The notes under the pieces were generated by a model. That model saw nothing but the letters and a program-made list of their open reading frames with translations, ran no database searches and was not told the DNA's origin. Below, in pieces: positions 11,256 through 22,430 of a DNA stretch of 64,000 nucleotides. The DNA is from Takifugu bimaculatus. Its lineage: Eukaryota > Chordata > Actinopteri > Tetraodontiformes > Tetraodontidae. The stretch spans positions 8,865,891-8,929,890 of the forward strand of contig CP034996.1 in assembly GCA_004026145.2 (NCBI GenBank), given 5' to 3'. The translations under genes and the position numbers were made by a program. Position 1 is the first letter of the stretch, and each line of letters opens with the position of its first letter.

Positions 11256-11331
11256 TGTTTTTTCTAAACAGGGTGTTTTGTGGCCCTGTGTAAATTTGTG
11301 ATTAAAGTATTTTTGTAAAATTAAAAAAAAA

Positions 11332-11613
11332 TCTCTCCTCTCCACTCCACTCCACTCCACTCCTTTCCTCAACTCTCCTCCTCGCCAAGTATTCATCTAC
11401 AGGTATCGCCACCTTCATAGTTGTATGCTGACTTACTGACCTCCGACCCCGCTGACCCACTCAACTCTACTGACAAGTTATTATAATTAATATAATGTAT
11501 TTCTATGATCTCTGCCTATTCTCTCCTCTTCCTGTCCCCCTCCCCTTCTCCTCTCTCTCATATAGGGGTTCCCCTATATGAGCCTGGTCCTGCTCAAGGT
11601 TTCCATGGATGCG
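11332..11613 (+). mobile_element. L2/Maui 3' UTR fragment
   Basis: The sequence matches the 3' UTR of the other L2 copies: a pyrimidine-rich CTCTCC tract, GTATTCATCTACAGGTATCG, GACCCACTCAACTCTAC, then the CTACATGAGCCTGGTCCTGC-like block and CTCAAGGTTTC. It stops abruptly at CCATGGATG, where an unrelated repeat begins. No coding part remains. Confidence 0.75.
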
Positions 11614-11975
11614 GTTGTTTAACAGCAGCTAACTCAAAGCAAAGTCCCTCTTAATTTCTACCACTGCAAACGTTGCTCCTACAAGCCTGGCCTGATCATC
11701 TTGGTTTCAGTTTGTCCCATAGACACAACTGTACAAGAAGGAGCTTATTGAAATAATCTAAAATCTGTTCCACTAATCGGCATTCTTCAGCTCACAGCCC
11801 CGCCCCACCCCTCGAGGATTCTGGGGAGCCGACCCCACAACTCGGTCCTAGGTCAGAGGAAAGTCTTTTCTCTGGGTAATTTAAGTGGAAATGCACCAAA
11901 TTGCTGATGATATTTCTGTAGTGGAAAAGTAAATGTGGAGAGTTTTAGTCCCTGATTACCAGCAGCCTGTATTAT
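11614..11975 (+). repeat. Unnamed ~0.4-kb dispersed repeat, copy 1
   Basis: From CCATGGATGCGGTTG to GATTACCAGCAGCCTG, the sequence recurs in reverse complement at 17650-17226 with only scattered differences. It has no ORF. Its right end continues without a break into L2 3' UTR sequence (TATTTCTATGTTCTCTACC), and that junction is also present in the second copy. It may be part of a larger unnamed mobile element. Confidence 0.6.
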
Positions 11976-13978
11976 TAATGTATTTCTATGTTCTCTACCT
12001 ATTCTCTCCTCTACCTGTCATCCTCCCCCTTTTCCTCTCTCTCTACCCAGCTGGCCATAAGCAGGAGGGTCCCCCTACATGAGCCTGGTGCTGCTCAAGG
12101 TTTCTTCCTGTTGAAGGATGTTTTACCATTGATAGGCAGTTCTGTCCTGGACCAGATCAATTGTTCTTTAGTGACAGGTTATGTACCCCAGTCCTACAAG
12201 GTGGCAGTGATTAGGCTGGTGCTTAAAAAACCATCACTGGATCCTGATGTCTTAGCAAACTATAGGCCGATAGCCAACCTTCCTTTTATCTCTAAAATTC
12301 TAGAGAAGGTTGTGGTGACTCAGTTACTGGAGCACCTGCAGAGAAACAGCCTGTTTGCCAGTCAGGCTTTAGAGCTCATCACAGCACATAAACAGCACTT
12401 ATTTAAGTTACTAATGATCTTCTTATAGCTTCAGATCATGGACTGGTCTCTATGCTGGTTCTGCTGGACCTCAGTGCTGCTTTTGATACAGTTGACCACA
12501 GCATCCTGTTACAGAGACTGGAACATGTGATTGGCATTAAAGGAACAGCACTAGACTGGTTTAGATCATATTTATCTAATAGATACCAGTTTGCTCATGT
12601 CCATGGCGTTCCCTCTTCATACAGTAGGGTTAGCCATGGAGTTCCTCAGGGTTCTGTACGTGGACCACTGTTCTTCACCTTGTACATGCTTCCCTTAGGG
12701 AACATTATTCGGCAGCATGGGATAAATTTTCATTGTTATGCTGATGACACTCAGATTTATCCATCCATGAAACCAGAGGAGACAGAGAAGTTAGTGAAGC
12801 TTCAGACCTGTCTTAAAGACATAAAGTCCTGGATGTCTTCAAATTTACTCCTCCTTAACTCAGGAAAAACTGAGGTCATGGTGTTTGGTCCTGAACCTCT
12901 CAGGGATAGATTACATCATATGATCATTCTAGATGGTATCTCATTAACATCTAGTCTCTCTGTGAGGAATCTTGGAATAACTTTTGATCAAAATCTCTCC
13001 TTCAACTCACACATTAAATTAGTCTCTAGAAGTGCCTTTGTTCACCTGAGGAACATCACAAGGATTAGAAAACTACTGACCCACCATGATGCTGAAAAGT
13101 TAGTCCATGCATTTGTTACTTCCAGGCTGGACTATTGTAATTTTTTATTATCAGGGTGTCCAAACTCCTCGTTAAGAAGCCTCCAGCTGATCCAAAATGC
13201 TGCAGCCAGAGTTCTGACAGGTATTGACAAAAGAGATCACATAACTCCTGTAATGGCGTCTCTTCATTGGCTGCCCGTTAAATTTAGAATAATTTTTAAA
13301 ACCCTTCTTTTGACCTACAAGGTCCTCAGAGCCTAGCTCCATCCTACCTGGAGGAGCTAATGACACCTTGCCAGCCCAATAGACCGCTCCGCTCTCAGAA
13401 TGCTGATCTACTTGTGGTCCCCAGAGTTTCTAGGGGTAGAATGGGGGTCCGAGCATTTAGCTACCAGGCCCCTCTGCTGTGGAACCAGCTCCCTGTCCAG
13501 GTACGGAGGCTGACTCCATCGCTACTTTTAAGATTAGGCTTAAAACCTACCTCTTTGAAAAAGCTTATTGTTACTAATTCTGTAGTTCCAGTTACTATTA
13601 TAGACAGACAAATTATCATACTTTCGGTCGTCTAATCATTAGGTTAACATCTTAGCTATGCTGCTATAGACCAAGGCTGCCGGGGTCCAGAAACATGATC
13701 AATATAATGTATTTTTGTATGTATTTCTATGCCTCTCCTCTCTTTTCCCCTCCTCTCCTCTACTCTCCTACCCTTTCTATCCTCTACCTGTCCTCCCCCT
13801 TCTCCTCTCTCTCTACCCAGCCGGCCATCAGCAGGAGGGTCCCCCTACATCAGCCTGGTCCTGCTCAAGGTTTCTTCCTGTTAAAGGGGAGTTTTTCCTT
13901 GCCACTGTTGCTTGTCTGAGGTTAGGCCCTGGGATTCTGGAAAGCGCCTTGAAACAATTTTGATTGTATAAGACGCTA

Positions 13979-14009
<31 letters not shown>

Positions 14010-14014
14010 TTTGA
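11976..14014 (+). mobile_element. L2/Maui LINE, chimeric and 5'-truncated
   Basis: The element begins with L2 3' UTR sequence (to about 12110) that switches directly into L2 ORF2 at a CCTGTTGAAGG motif shared by both parts. ORF2, a second 3' UTR and the typical L2 terminus follow: GCGCCTTGAAACAATTTTGA, CGCTATATAAATAAAGATTG and (TTTGA)n repeats ending at about 14014. L2 LINEs of fish (Maui type) end in such short tandem repeats rather than poly-A. The 3' UTR here is shortened relative to copies at 18 and 22 kb. Confidence 0.85.
12113..13640 (+). pseudogene. L2 ORF2 reverse transcriptase
   Basis: The RT N-terminal part reads YKVAVI, KKPSLDPDVLANYRPI and NLPFISKILEKVV. A 7-bp loss near 12355 shifts the frame and ends this stretch at 12428. 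From 12452 to 13336 the RT core is open: LLDLSAAFDTVDHSIL with the first catalytic Asp, GVPQGSVRGPLFFTLY, and CYADDTQIY (YADD at 12737-12748). ITRIRKLL, SRLDYCN, QNAAARVLTG and SLHWLPV follow. Frameshifts near 13335 and 13510 break the C-terminus (LAPSYLEEL...LLWNQLPVQV...FEKAY). The endonuclease domain is missing, so the copy cannot be autonomous. Confidence 0.88.
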
Positions 14015-14061
14015 ATGGGTTACAGTTAATGAAGGGCTGGGGTTAGGGTTAATGAAGGGTT
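14015..14061 (+). repeat. GGGTTAATGAAGGG-type minisatellite, left part
   Basis: Units such as GGTTAGGGTTAATGAAGGG occur here and again directly after the Gypsy insertion (15367-15425). The element inserted into this small array. Confidence 0.6.
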
Positions 14062-14507
14062 TATTATGATCCTGTGTGGGGTTTATTGATGCTCTGTTTG
14101 TCCTCTAGGGGGGTGGTTGACCCAATTTTTGTGCTGCTGCCTCCACACCTGCAGCTAATCAAGTTGATTAGAAGACCTTTTTAGCAGCCAGCACCAGCTG
14201 TCTGGTATCAGATCCTTTCATCAGTACCAGTGGTAATCTGAGTGGTCCAGACATCGAGTCCTTGGGCTTTTTGCATTTTTCTAACTGTGTTGATCTCTTT
14301 GCCTTTAGATTACCACGTCTTCCCGGTTCAACGAGCACTTCACTGGGTATTGGCTTGACACTTTGTTCAACGTCGTTTCCACGTATAGCATGCTCACTCT
14401 TCTTCAGTGTTGTAAATATTTTTGTAAATGAACTGCTAGTTCACCAAAGTTGCCTTTGTGTCTGTCTTCTTCGGTCCTGCCTTGAGTTTTCGTCAAGAAT
14501 CCTAACA
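14062..14507 (+). repeat. 5' LTR of deleted Gypsy element
   Basis: The boundary is set by the GGGTT duplication on the left and by CCTAACA, shared with the 3' LTR end, on the right. Length is 446 bp. The gag ATG follows at 14524. Confidence 0.7.
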
Positions 14508-14523
14508 GAACGATCTGGCCAAA

Positions 14524-15238
14524 ATGGACCCAGCAGACAATGAGCCGCTTCATCAGGCGTTAACCTCCCAGGGTACTTTACTCAGCCAACACGATGGGGT
14601 ACTCAGGTTTTGAACTCACTTCAGGAGCTCTCTGCTAATGTTGCAGTTCTCCGTGGTCAATCCAGGTCATCCCCAGCTGCCCAACCAACTGCCGCTCAGG
14701 CCTCCTCGGTGGTCCACTCTTCTCTCCGGCTCCTCCTTCATTCTCTGCACCGCGTGAGCCGTATGTCCCCATTCCCAACTGCTACTCCGGCGAGGTAGGT
14801 CGATGCGGTAGTTTCCTGTTACAGTGTTCATTAGTGTTTGACCTTTAGCCATCAACGTATTGCTCTGAAAAGGTGAAGATTGTCTGGTCGTGCTGCACAG
14901 TGCTCCCCCGTCTGTTAATTATGTGGCATTCGTGGCAGCACTGTGACGGATGAACTCGCTGTAAGGGATGAGGCTCCAGACCTTGTGGCCCTGATTTCCC
15001 ACTCGATCCGCCTCACAATTCATCATCGAAAGACGAAGGGAGAGGCAGAGAATACATTGTGAGCATGTTTCTTCCCCCAATCACCAAGACAGTCAGATGA
15101 TCCAGAGGCTGTACCCTCAACACCATTGGCTGAGCCCACACAAGTAGGACAAGCACGTCCAGAGAGTTAGAGGAGGTTGGTTTTTGGGGTATGTCTATAC
15201 TGTGGCCAGACTGGTCACTTCATTGCCTCTTGTCCTGT
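14524..15238 (+). pseudogene. Gypsy gag remnant (sushi-type)
   Basis: The start codon is followed by DPADNEPLHQALTSQGTLL, typical of sushi-type gag N-termini. SLQELSANVAVLRGQ and a YSGEVGRCGSFLLQCSLVFD core motif appear in shifted frames. The distal part reads TDELAVRDEAPDLVALISHS (about 14943) and a CCHC knuckle CLYCGQTGHFIASCP (about 15190-15234). Stops and frameshifts are frequent, and part of the capsid region is deleted. The knuckle runs directly into 3' LTR sequence, the scar of the deletion that removed pol. Confidence 0.8.
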
Positions 15239-15366
15239 CATTTCCACGTATAGCACACTCACTCCTCTTCACTGTTGTAAATATTTTTGTAAAACCGTTA
15301 GTTCACCGAAGTTGCTGTCTTGTTTGTCTTCTTGGGTCCCACCTTGAGTTTTTGCGAGTCCTAACA
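15239..15366 (+). repeat. Partial 3' LTR of deleted Gypsy element
   Basis: This matches the last ~130 bp of the 5' LTR, from TTTCCACGTATAGCA to CCTAACA, followed by the GGGTT duplication. The upstream part of the LTR was lost in the same deletion that removed pol. Confidence 0.75.
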
Positions 15367-17225
15367 GGGTTAGTTTTAATGGGTTAGGGTGAACGAAGGG
15401 TTGGGGTTAATGAAGGGATAGTGTTAATGAAAATGGACTGAAACAGATCTGATATCAGATATTTGAGTGACGTTAATCATGTTACCTCACTGCTGCCTCC
15501 ATCTCCGGTGGTTTCTTTTGATTTCCAGGACTGTTTTAAGTCAAGATCAAAGTAAAATGCCATATTTAGAACTATATAATCTATTTAATATCGGATGATA
15601 AAAGAGAGAAATGGAGGAAATCCTGCTGCCTTCTCCAATAATGGCAGAACAGAAAGTGCTTGTTTGCAGACTTACAGATCAGTAAATGTGTTGAACACTC
15701 CGTGAACACTCTCAATCCTTGTGTTCCAGACATGGATCTGGAAATCTGGCCAGACTCCTTCAGCCAGGAACAAAGCACAAGTCACACAGGGTAAATGGTC
15801 AATAGCATTGAAAGAAAAGACCCTTTTGAGCCCTACCTGTCCACATGTCTTTCCCATGTGTCCTGGTACTCTGGAGACTTTTTTGTCCTTAAAAACTGGC
15901 TAAAGTACATCTGAGATTTTTAGGGTCAGCAGAATTCAGCTATTTTTACTTCTCTCCAATAAAGGCCTCTCTCCATGCAGCAGCCTTTTGGAGTTCTAGG
16001 ACTGAATTTGTACACAGTGTGTCCTTCAAAAAGTCAAATAAGCTTGATTTATTTAAAAAAAAAAAAAAAAAAAAAAAACTTTTGGGCATAAATTCTTTGC
16101 TACACATTCTGGATGAACAGATACCCATCTGGACACAAACATAAGAAAACTTGTCTAAAAAGCTAAATAAAAGATGAAATGAGAACTCTGTTTTTGGCTG
16201 CTAGCAAATCTTTGACTATAATACGCCTGGAATTTTTGTTTTTACCCATCATTCCTTTAAACTGTCCTCCATCTTAAAAGTCTATCTTCTGGGATTAAAT
16301 CCAGGCTATCAGCTCCTCTCCTCTTCTCCAAAGCAGCCAGTTGCAGACGGAAGCAGTGCTGGGGATTATCCGTCTATTTCTATTAGTCACACACTCGTGA
16401 GCCGTGTATCAGTCCGAAGCTTTGTGTCAGCAGCTCCACTCAGAGCCCAGAGACTTCTCATTATTGTTGGATTGGGAGGTTTTAGACAGTTCAATATCGC
16501 ACAGCTGCGTTTGAACCAAAGCAAATATATTCTGCGGATTACAAAACTGCAACTGCACTGACTCCTTCATTAGTGAATTAGCCAAAGTTACAGCGGTGTA
16601 AAGTGGGTAATTGCACACATGAGTAGTGAGATGTTGATGGCAATTTTCATGGGTTCAAAGCTGCACATCAAGTAGATTTCTTCAGGACAAGATTAGCAGA
16701 TTACAGCAGGAGTCATCATCTCCGCTGACCTCTACTGGTCACTAAAGTCAGGACTCGATATCCTTCTGAACAATGTGGCTTCCTTTAAGAGCACTTTTAG
16801 TTCCTGGATGGCATCAACCACTTCAAACATGCATTTTGTTGCAGTGTAGCTTTGTTGTATATGTGAGGCAGTGACAGTGGCTGATGTTAGCTGCTCTAAA
16901 GCCGATGGGTTGGCATCATTCTGCTGATCTCAGTGTAGCCTGTGATGTGGAATCAAAGCCTCTTTCATGGTTGTGTTGATGTCGTTCTGGCCTTCAGGTG
17001 ATAGATTTTACCCCCCAGAGAGATAAGAACATCTTTACATAATTCCAGGTCTAGTGCTTTTAAAAATACTGAAAGAGGGTTCTCTCACAGTACTCACTAC
17101 TCAAGTCCAGATACAGTGTGAGAATGTTCAGTTTTAGAGCTCAGCTGCCATTCGTCCATCAGGACATTTTCCACGTGAAGTGTCCTGATTGTTGTTCATC
17201 TGAATCAAAGATGAGGGAGAACGAG
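15367..17225. other. No recognised gene
   Basis: The first ~60 bases continue the GGGTTAATGAAGGG array. A run of 24 A residues lies at 16055-16078. I see no exon-like ORF or repeat family in the rest. Confidence 0.4.
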
Positions 17226-17650
17226 GTAGAGGAGAGAATAGGTAGAGAACATAGAAATGCATTAATAATACAAGCTGCTGGTAATCAGGGACTAAAACTC
17301 GCCACAGTTACTCTTCCACTACAGAAATATCATCAGCAATTTGGTGCATTTCCACTGAAATTACCCAGAGAAAAGACTTTCCTCTGACCTAGGATCGAGT
17401 GGTGGGGTAGGCTCCCCAGAATCCTCGAGGGGTGGGGCAGGGCGGGGCTGTGAGCTGAAGAACGCCGATTGGTGGAACAGATTTTACGTTACGGTATTTC
17501 AATAAGCTCCTTCTTGTACAGTTGTGTCTATGGGACAAATTGAAACAAAGACGATCAGGCCGGGCTTGTAGGAGCAACGTTTGCAGTGGTAGAAATTAAG
17601 AGGGACTTTGAGTTAGCTGCTGTTAACAGCATAAAACAACTGCATCCATG
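17226..17650 (-). repeat. Unnamed ~0.4-kb dispersed repeat, copy 2 (inverted)
   Basis: The reverse complement matches 11614-12017, including the short L2-like end (TTCTATGTTCTCTACCTATT). This copy has extra bases after the CCATGGATG end (TTTTATGCTG) and additional left-hand sequence not present in copy 1. It carries no coding potential. Confidence 0.65.
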
Positions 17651-18225
17651 GAAGAATGGTCCACACACAGCTAGGACTGTTCTAAGAGGGACACTTGCAG
17701 TGGGTGCAGCTCTGTACGTCATTGGCCTGGCTTGAATACATTTTGACTTGTTGTGGAACCAAACTGCATAAATTACCAGGATTTTTTTTTAAGCCACCTA
17801 AATGAAAATTCCTGAAAATGTTGGAGAAGAAGCTTAAATATCAACAGTACTGTTGATGTCTTTGTTTCCAGGATCTCTTCATAATCCCATTTTTTTTTTT
17901 TCCAGGACTTCCTGTTTGATTGAGTGTCTGCTTTAGCCTCTGACACGGTGCTCTGTGGAGATCTGCTGCTCATCACACCAGCCTTTCATATGTTAATTCC
18001 ACCTCCATTCTGCAGGATTATTGTTGAGGTGTTTTGATGTATAAGAGCAGCTATGCCAGAGAGTGAAGAATGAATGAAAGAGTCTATATTTACTTTGGTT
18101 ATTCACAACTGAAATTATGCCTCATGCAGCATTGTGGAGTCTTAATGTGTCTGCAGGGCTCCTCAGTGTTAAAGTCTCCATCGCTGCATAATAGTACAAA
18201 AACTGTCTTGTGGAAGCCTGAAATT
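17651..18225. other. No recognised gene
   Basis: The first ~110 bases may extend the adjacent repeat. Short T-runs occur at 17781-17790 and 17890-17901. Nothing else is recognised. Confidence 0.35.
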
Positions 18226-19388
18226 CTTTATTATCAGTTGTCCAAACAGCACTTTAAGAAGCCTCCAGGTGATCCAAAATGCTGCAGCCAGAGTTCTGAC
18301 AGGTATTGACAAAAGAGATCACATAAATCCTGTACCTGCGTCTCTTCATTGGCTGCCCATGAAATTTAGAATAACTTTTAAAACCCTTCTTTTGACCTAC
18401 AAGGTCCTCAGAGGCCTAGCTCCATCCTACCTGGAGGAGCTAGTGATACCTTACCAGCCCAATAGTCTGCTCGCTCTCAGAATGCTGGTCTACTTGTGGT
18501 CCCCGGAGTTTCTAGGGGTAGAATGGTGGGCCGAGCATTAAGCTACCAGGCCCCCCTGCTATGGAACCAGCTCCCTGTCCAGGTACGCGAGGCTGACTCC
18601 ATCTCTACTTTTAAGATCAGACTTAAAACCTACCTCTTTGAAAAAGCTTATTGTTACTAATTCTGCAGTTCCAGTTACTATCATAGACAGACAAATTATC
18701 ATATTTAGGGGGTCGTCTAATCATTAGGTTAACATCTTAGCTTATGCTCTTATAGGCCAAGACTGCCGGGGTCCAGAAACATGATCACCTGACAGGCCTC
18801 TGTCACCCCACTGGGTCAGGGTTTCCTCTCTCCTCCTCATCAAGTAGACTAGTTATGCTGATTCTTGTGTAGTTTTTCTGCCCCCACCCCCACTTCCCCC
18901 TTCTGTATTCATTTACAGGTATCACCGCCTTCGGGGCTGCATGATAACCTCCAGCCCCTGTTTCTGTGCTCTGTATGTGTTTCTCTCCTCTCCATTCTAT
19001 CCTCTACCTGTCCTCCCCCCTCTCCTCTCTATCTACCCAGCCAGCCATCAGCAGGAGGGTCCCCCTGAGAGAGCTGCATATTGACCTTCGACCCCACTGA
19101 CCCACTCAACCTAATCCTACCGGCAACCTACTTTACTAAATATAACACATTTCTGTATATACTATGTGTGCCTATCCTCTCCTCTCCTCCTCTCTCTACC
19201 CAGCCGGCCATCAGCAGGAGGGTCCCCCTACATCAGCCTGGTCCTGCTGAAGGTTTCTTCCTGTTAAAGGGGAGTTTTTCCTTGCCACTGTTGCTTGTTT
19301 GGAGTTAGGCCCTGGGATTCTGGAAAGCGCCTAGAAACAATTTGGATTGTAAAAAACGCTATATAAATAAAAATTGATTGATTGTGTG
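18226..19388 (+). mobile_element. L2/Maui LINE 3' end
   Basis: A 5'-truncated L2 copy starting in the ORF2 C-terminus: QNAAARVLTGIDKRDHINP (from 18269), SLHWLPM and VLRGLAPSYLEELVI, then frameshifted QLPVQV and FEKAY sequence. The 3' UTR contains the GTCCAGAAACATGATCACCT block twice-broken by rearrangement: the CAGCCGGCCATCAGCAGGAG segment occurs at both ~19040 and ~19205. The end is CGCTATATAAATAAAAATTG(ATTG)n. The duplicated UTR segment suggests a join of two L2 ends. Confidence 0.85.
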
Positions 19389-20717
19389 TTTCAGATCTGC
19401 TGCTGCGTTCGTGGCCCCTCTGTGACAGTAAAGAGTTGCTTAGATGTTGTAGCATCAGGTCTGGATATTGACAACGGAGAGGTGTAATTGTGTCGTGACC
19501 GTCTGAACAAAGACAACACAAGTTGGAGCTCCATCAGTGATTTGCCAGGTTAACGGTGCGAGGAAATTAGTTTGGTTTAAGTGAAAACTTTCTCTGGTAG
19601 CAATTGTTCCTGCAAATTCACTCATCTGATTGGGAAACTAATTGGTATAAAATGAATTTAGAAGTCTTTTCAACCTCAACCTAATTTAGTTTAGATTTAT
19701 AATGTAACATGTTTCCATTAGCTTTGTGTTGCATTGGTGTTCTATTAATCAATCAGCGAGAAAGTAACCGTTCTCTGTGAGTTGGGGACCAGGTGGAACA
19801 AGAGAGAGAGCCTGAGCAACACACACACACACAAACTTTATTTTATGGAGAACATCTCTGATCTATTCAAACATTTTTGAAGAGGAGATAAGACATCATG
19901 ATATCAAATATTAACTCTCCCAAGTGCTGGGACCCCTGGGAGGACATCACAGCATTCTCGATAAGAACCCACAAGGTGGTGACCTTCAGAAGAATGAGTG
20001 TGAGTACACCAGAGGTCCAACGCAAAGAGGAAACAGCTGATTCTTGTGTTTTGGTTCTGTGGCTGATCAAAACCTCATCCAAGTCCTTCTGCCGAGGACT
20101 GTCTGACTTCCTCCTGAGAGGTTCAGGTACAGGCAAAGTGCTTGAGAGGGTGATCTATTCTTGTCAGGGAGCCCTCTGAGTCCTCTCGTGGTGGATCTAC
20201 TGAACAACCATGAACACAAACTCTGCATCCATCAAAACCAAAAAACAATTGAAATTTACTATCATGCTTCCCTTGGCCAGCATCAGGTGGATGGATGAAC
20301 ATCCTCTGGACTCCTCTGGTTGACAGCAGAACTCCTCCTTTGGGTCAGGGTTCATAACTGGATGTGGACCAACAGACCAGATGCACCTTTTATGCTTGCA
20401 CTTTTACTGTTTGCAGACTGGTTACTCAAGTTTACAAAGAAGAAAATCAAAAACTTTACTGATTTACTGACTTACTTACTGACTTACTTAGCTCAGCTTT
20501 GAACAGTTACCAGTGCAAAGGCATCACAACTACAAGTGAAGCATCTCTCTTTCACAGAAGGAAGAGGGAACCTGCCGACATCTTATAAATTTGGGATTAA
20601 TCCCAATATGCTAATCCCATTCTCTCTTGCTCCAATGTAGCAAAGAGTGCATTCCTAAATATGCCTGTCATCTGACTGGAGATTATCCCATTGCCCCAGT
20701 TTCACTGGGAGAAACAT

Positions 20718-20720
<3 letters not shown>
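19389..20720. other. No recognised gene
   Basis: Short ORFs are present on both strands without recognisable domains. A small CA run lies near 19821-19834. Confidence 0.4.
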
Positions 20721-20810
<90 letters not shown>

Positions 20811-20870
20811 TGTGTGTGAGTGAGTGAGTGAGTGAGAGATTGTGTGTGTGTGTGTGCACGTGTGTGTGTG
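20721..20870 (+). repeat. (TG)n compound microsatellite
   Basis: About 37 uninterrupted TG units are followed by GA units, TGAG units and further TG units. Confidence 0.97.
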
Positions 20871-21665
20871 ATTACATGTTTTTCTCTCTAGTGCCAATGT
20901 ATTGAATTTAAATCAAAGAAAACAAAAAAAAATCCTTGCCATTTTTAAATGCAAAGTCAGGAATATGATTTATGCTGTATTTTTCTTTGAGAGTAAATGA
21001 GGTAAATATCTGCAGTTTGCTCTTATTTGATTTTAAAATTAGCATTAAACAATCAATCATCTTGCATGGTTATTCATATTTCTAGTTTTATGATAAATTA
21101 CACAAAGTATATCTTTATAATAACTAAAATGAGTGTTGCAAGTCTGCTCAAGTGTGTCAACCACATGTTCTTTGCAAATGACACAAAATGTGATTTAATA
21201 GTGCAGATGTCGTAAATCAGTGCAGGTCACTGGCTTCCATATTTATTGCTCAATACTATATTAATAATGATAATGATTCTCTCTTTTTTCTGTGTTTTAT
21301 TGTTTGTTCTGTCCCAATCTAATTTAGCAGAAAATGTAGCTCCTAACAGTAGCAATCAAACTCGTTAGCGCCGTTATTAACATTTCCATAGCTTTTAATG
21401 GCGGAACTATAGCCTTTTGTGGAACAGGGTCTGGTACAACAAATGACGCTGTTAAAAAGGCTTTCTAATGGACTCTCCAGTCTCTTCATTACCTCAAAGG
21501 TCAACGCTGCCCACAGCAACTTTCGTATCAGACTTTAATTAAGCTGAATTCAAATGTCAACAATCTGAGCAAAGACCTTTGGCTCACGTGCATCACTTTA
21601 TCACCTGACTGATCGCAGAGGAAAGACAGGAAACTATCCACTTCAGTAATTCAGTTGCTCTTGAT
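20871..21665. other. AT-rich stretch with no recognised gene
   Basis: No convincing coding or repeat signal was found. Confidence 0.4.
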
Positions 21666-22430
21666 ATGCAGCATGATGCTAAACAGTTAGTCCATGCATT
21701 TGTTACTTCCAGGCTGGACTATTATAATTCTTTATTATAAGGGTGTTCAAACAACTCTTTAAGAAGCATCCAGCTGATCCAAAATGCTGCAGCCAGAGTT
21801 CTGACAGGTATTGACACTCCAGTACTGGTGTCTCTTCATTGGCGTCTCTTCGAGCATTTAGCTACCAGGCCCCCCTGCTATGGATTTAGCTCCCTGTCCA
21901 GGTACGGGAGGCTGACTCCATCTCTACTCTACTAAGATCAGACTTAAAACCTACCTCTTTGAAAAAGCTTATTGTTATTAATTCTGCAGTTCCAGTTACT
22001 ATCATAGACAGACAAATTATCATATTTAGGGGGTCATCTAATCATTAGGTTAACATCTTAGCTTATGCTCTTATAGGCCAAGGCTGCCAGGGTCCAGAAA
22101 CATGATCACCTGACAGGCCTCTGTCACCCCACTGGGTCAGGGTTTCCTCTCTCCTCTCCTCTCCTCTACTCTCCTCTCCATTCTATCCTCTCCCTCTCCT
22201 CCCCCCTCTCCTGTCTCTCTCTACCCAGCCGGCCATCAGCAGGAGGGTCCCCCTACATGAGCCTGGTCCTGCTCAAGGCTTCTTCCTGTTAAAGGGGAAT
22301 TTTTCCTTGCCACTGTTGCTTGTCTGGGGTTAGGCCCTGGGATTCTGGAAAGCGCCTTGAAACAATTTTGATTGTAAAAGACGCTATATAAATAAAGATT
22401 GATATGATAAAGATTGATTTGATTTGCTAC
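21666..22430 (+). mobile_element. L2/Maui LINE 3' end with internal deletion
   Basis: ORF2 remnants begin at CATGATGCTAAACAGTTAGT and include the SRLDYYNS and QNAAARVLTG codons. A deletion then removes most of the C-terminal coding region (GTCTCTTCGAGCATTTAGC joins two parts). The full 3' UTR follows and ends in CGCTATATAAATAAAGATTG with GAT(T)n repeats. Confidence 0.85.

Larger units (their letters stand above)
5762..11331 (+). mobile_element. Tx1-like LINE copy 1 (5'-truncated)
   Basis: This is the same family as copy 2 at 46-56 kb. It starts part-way through ORF1, directly after the Gypsy LTR. It contains the ORF1 C-terminal half, all ORF2 domains and a 3' UTR that ends with ATTAAA...TTTTTGTAAAA and a short A tail at 11331. 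The 3' UTR is interrupted (about 10849-11255) by a minus-strand fragment of another LINE. The tail runs directly into the pyrimidine-rich part of an L2 3' UTR. ORF1 with an RRM-like region plus CCHC knuckle, and an APE-RT ORF2 with a C-terminal CCHC, fit the Tx1 group of the L1 lineage. Confidence 0.85.
14062..15366 (+). mobile_element. Internally deleted sushi-type Gypsy element
   Basis: A 1.3-kb element is flanked by GGGTT on both sides (14057-14061 and 15367-15371), the 5-bp duplication expected for Ty3/Gypsy integration. The 5' LTR (14062-14507) and a partial 3' LTR (about 15239-15366) share the block TTTCCACGTATAGCA through CCTAACA. Between them lies only a gag remnant; pol is entirely lost. 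The first base pair of the LTR appears mutated (TATTATGATCC for a TG start). Confidence 0.8.

Noticed and set aside
20627..20897. Cys/Val- and His/Thr-rich ORFs
   Set aside because: They translate the TG microsatellite.
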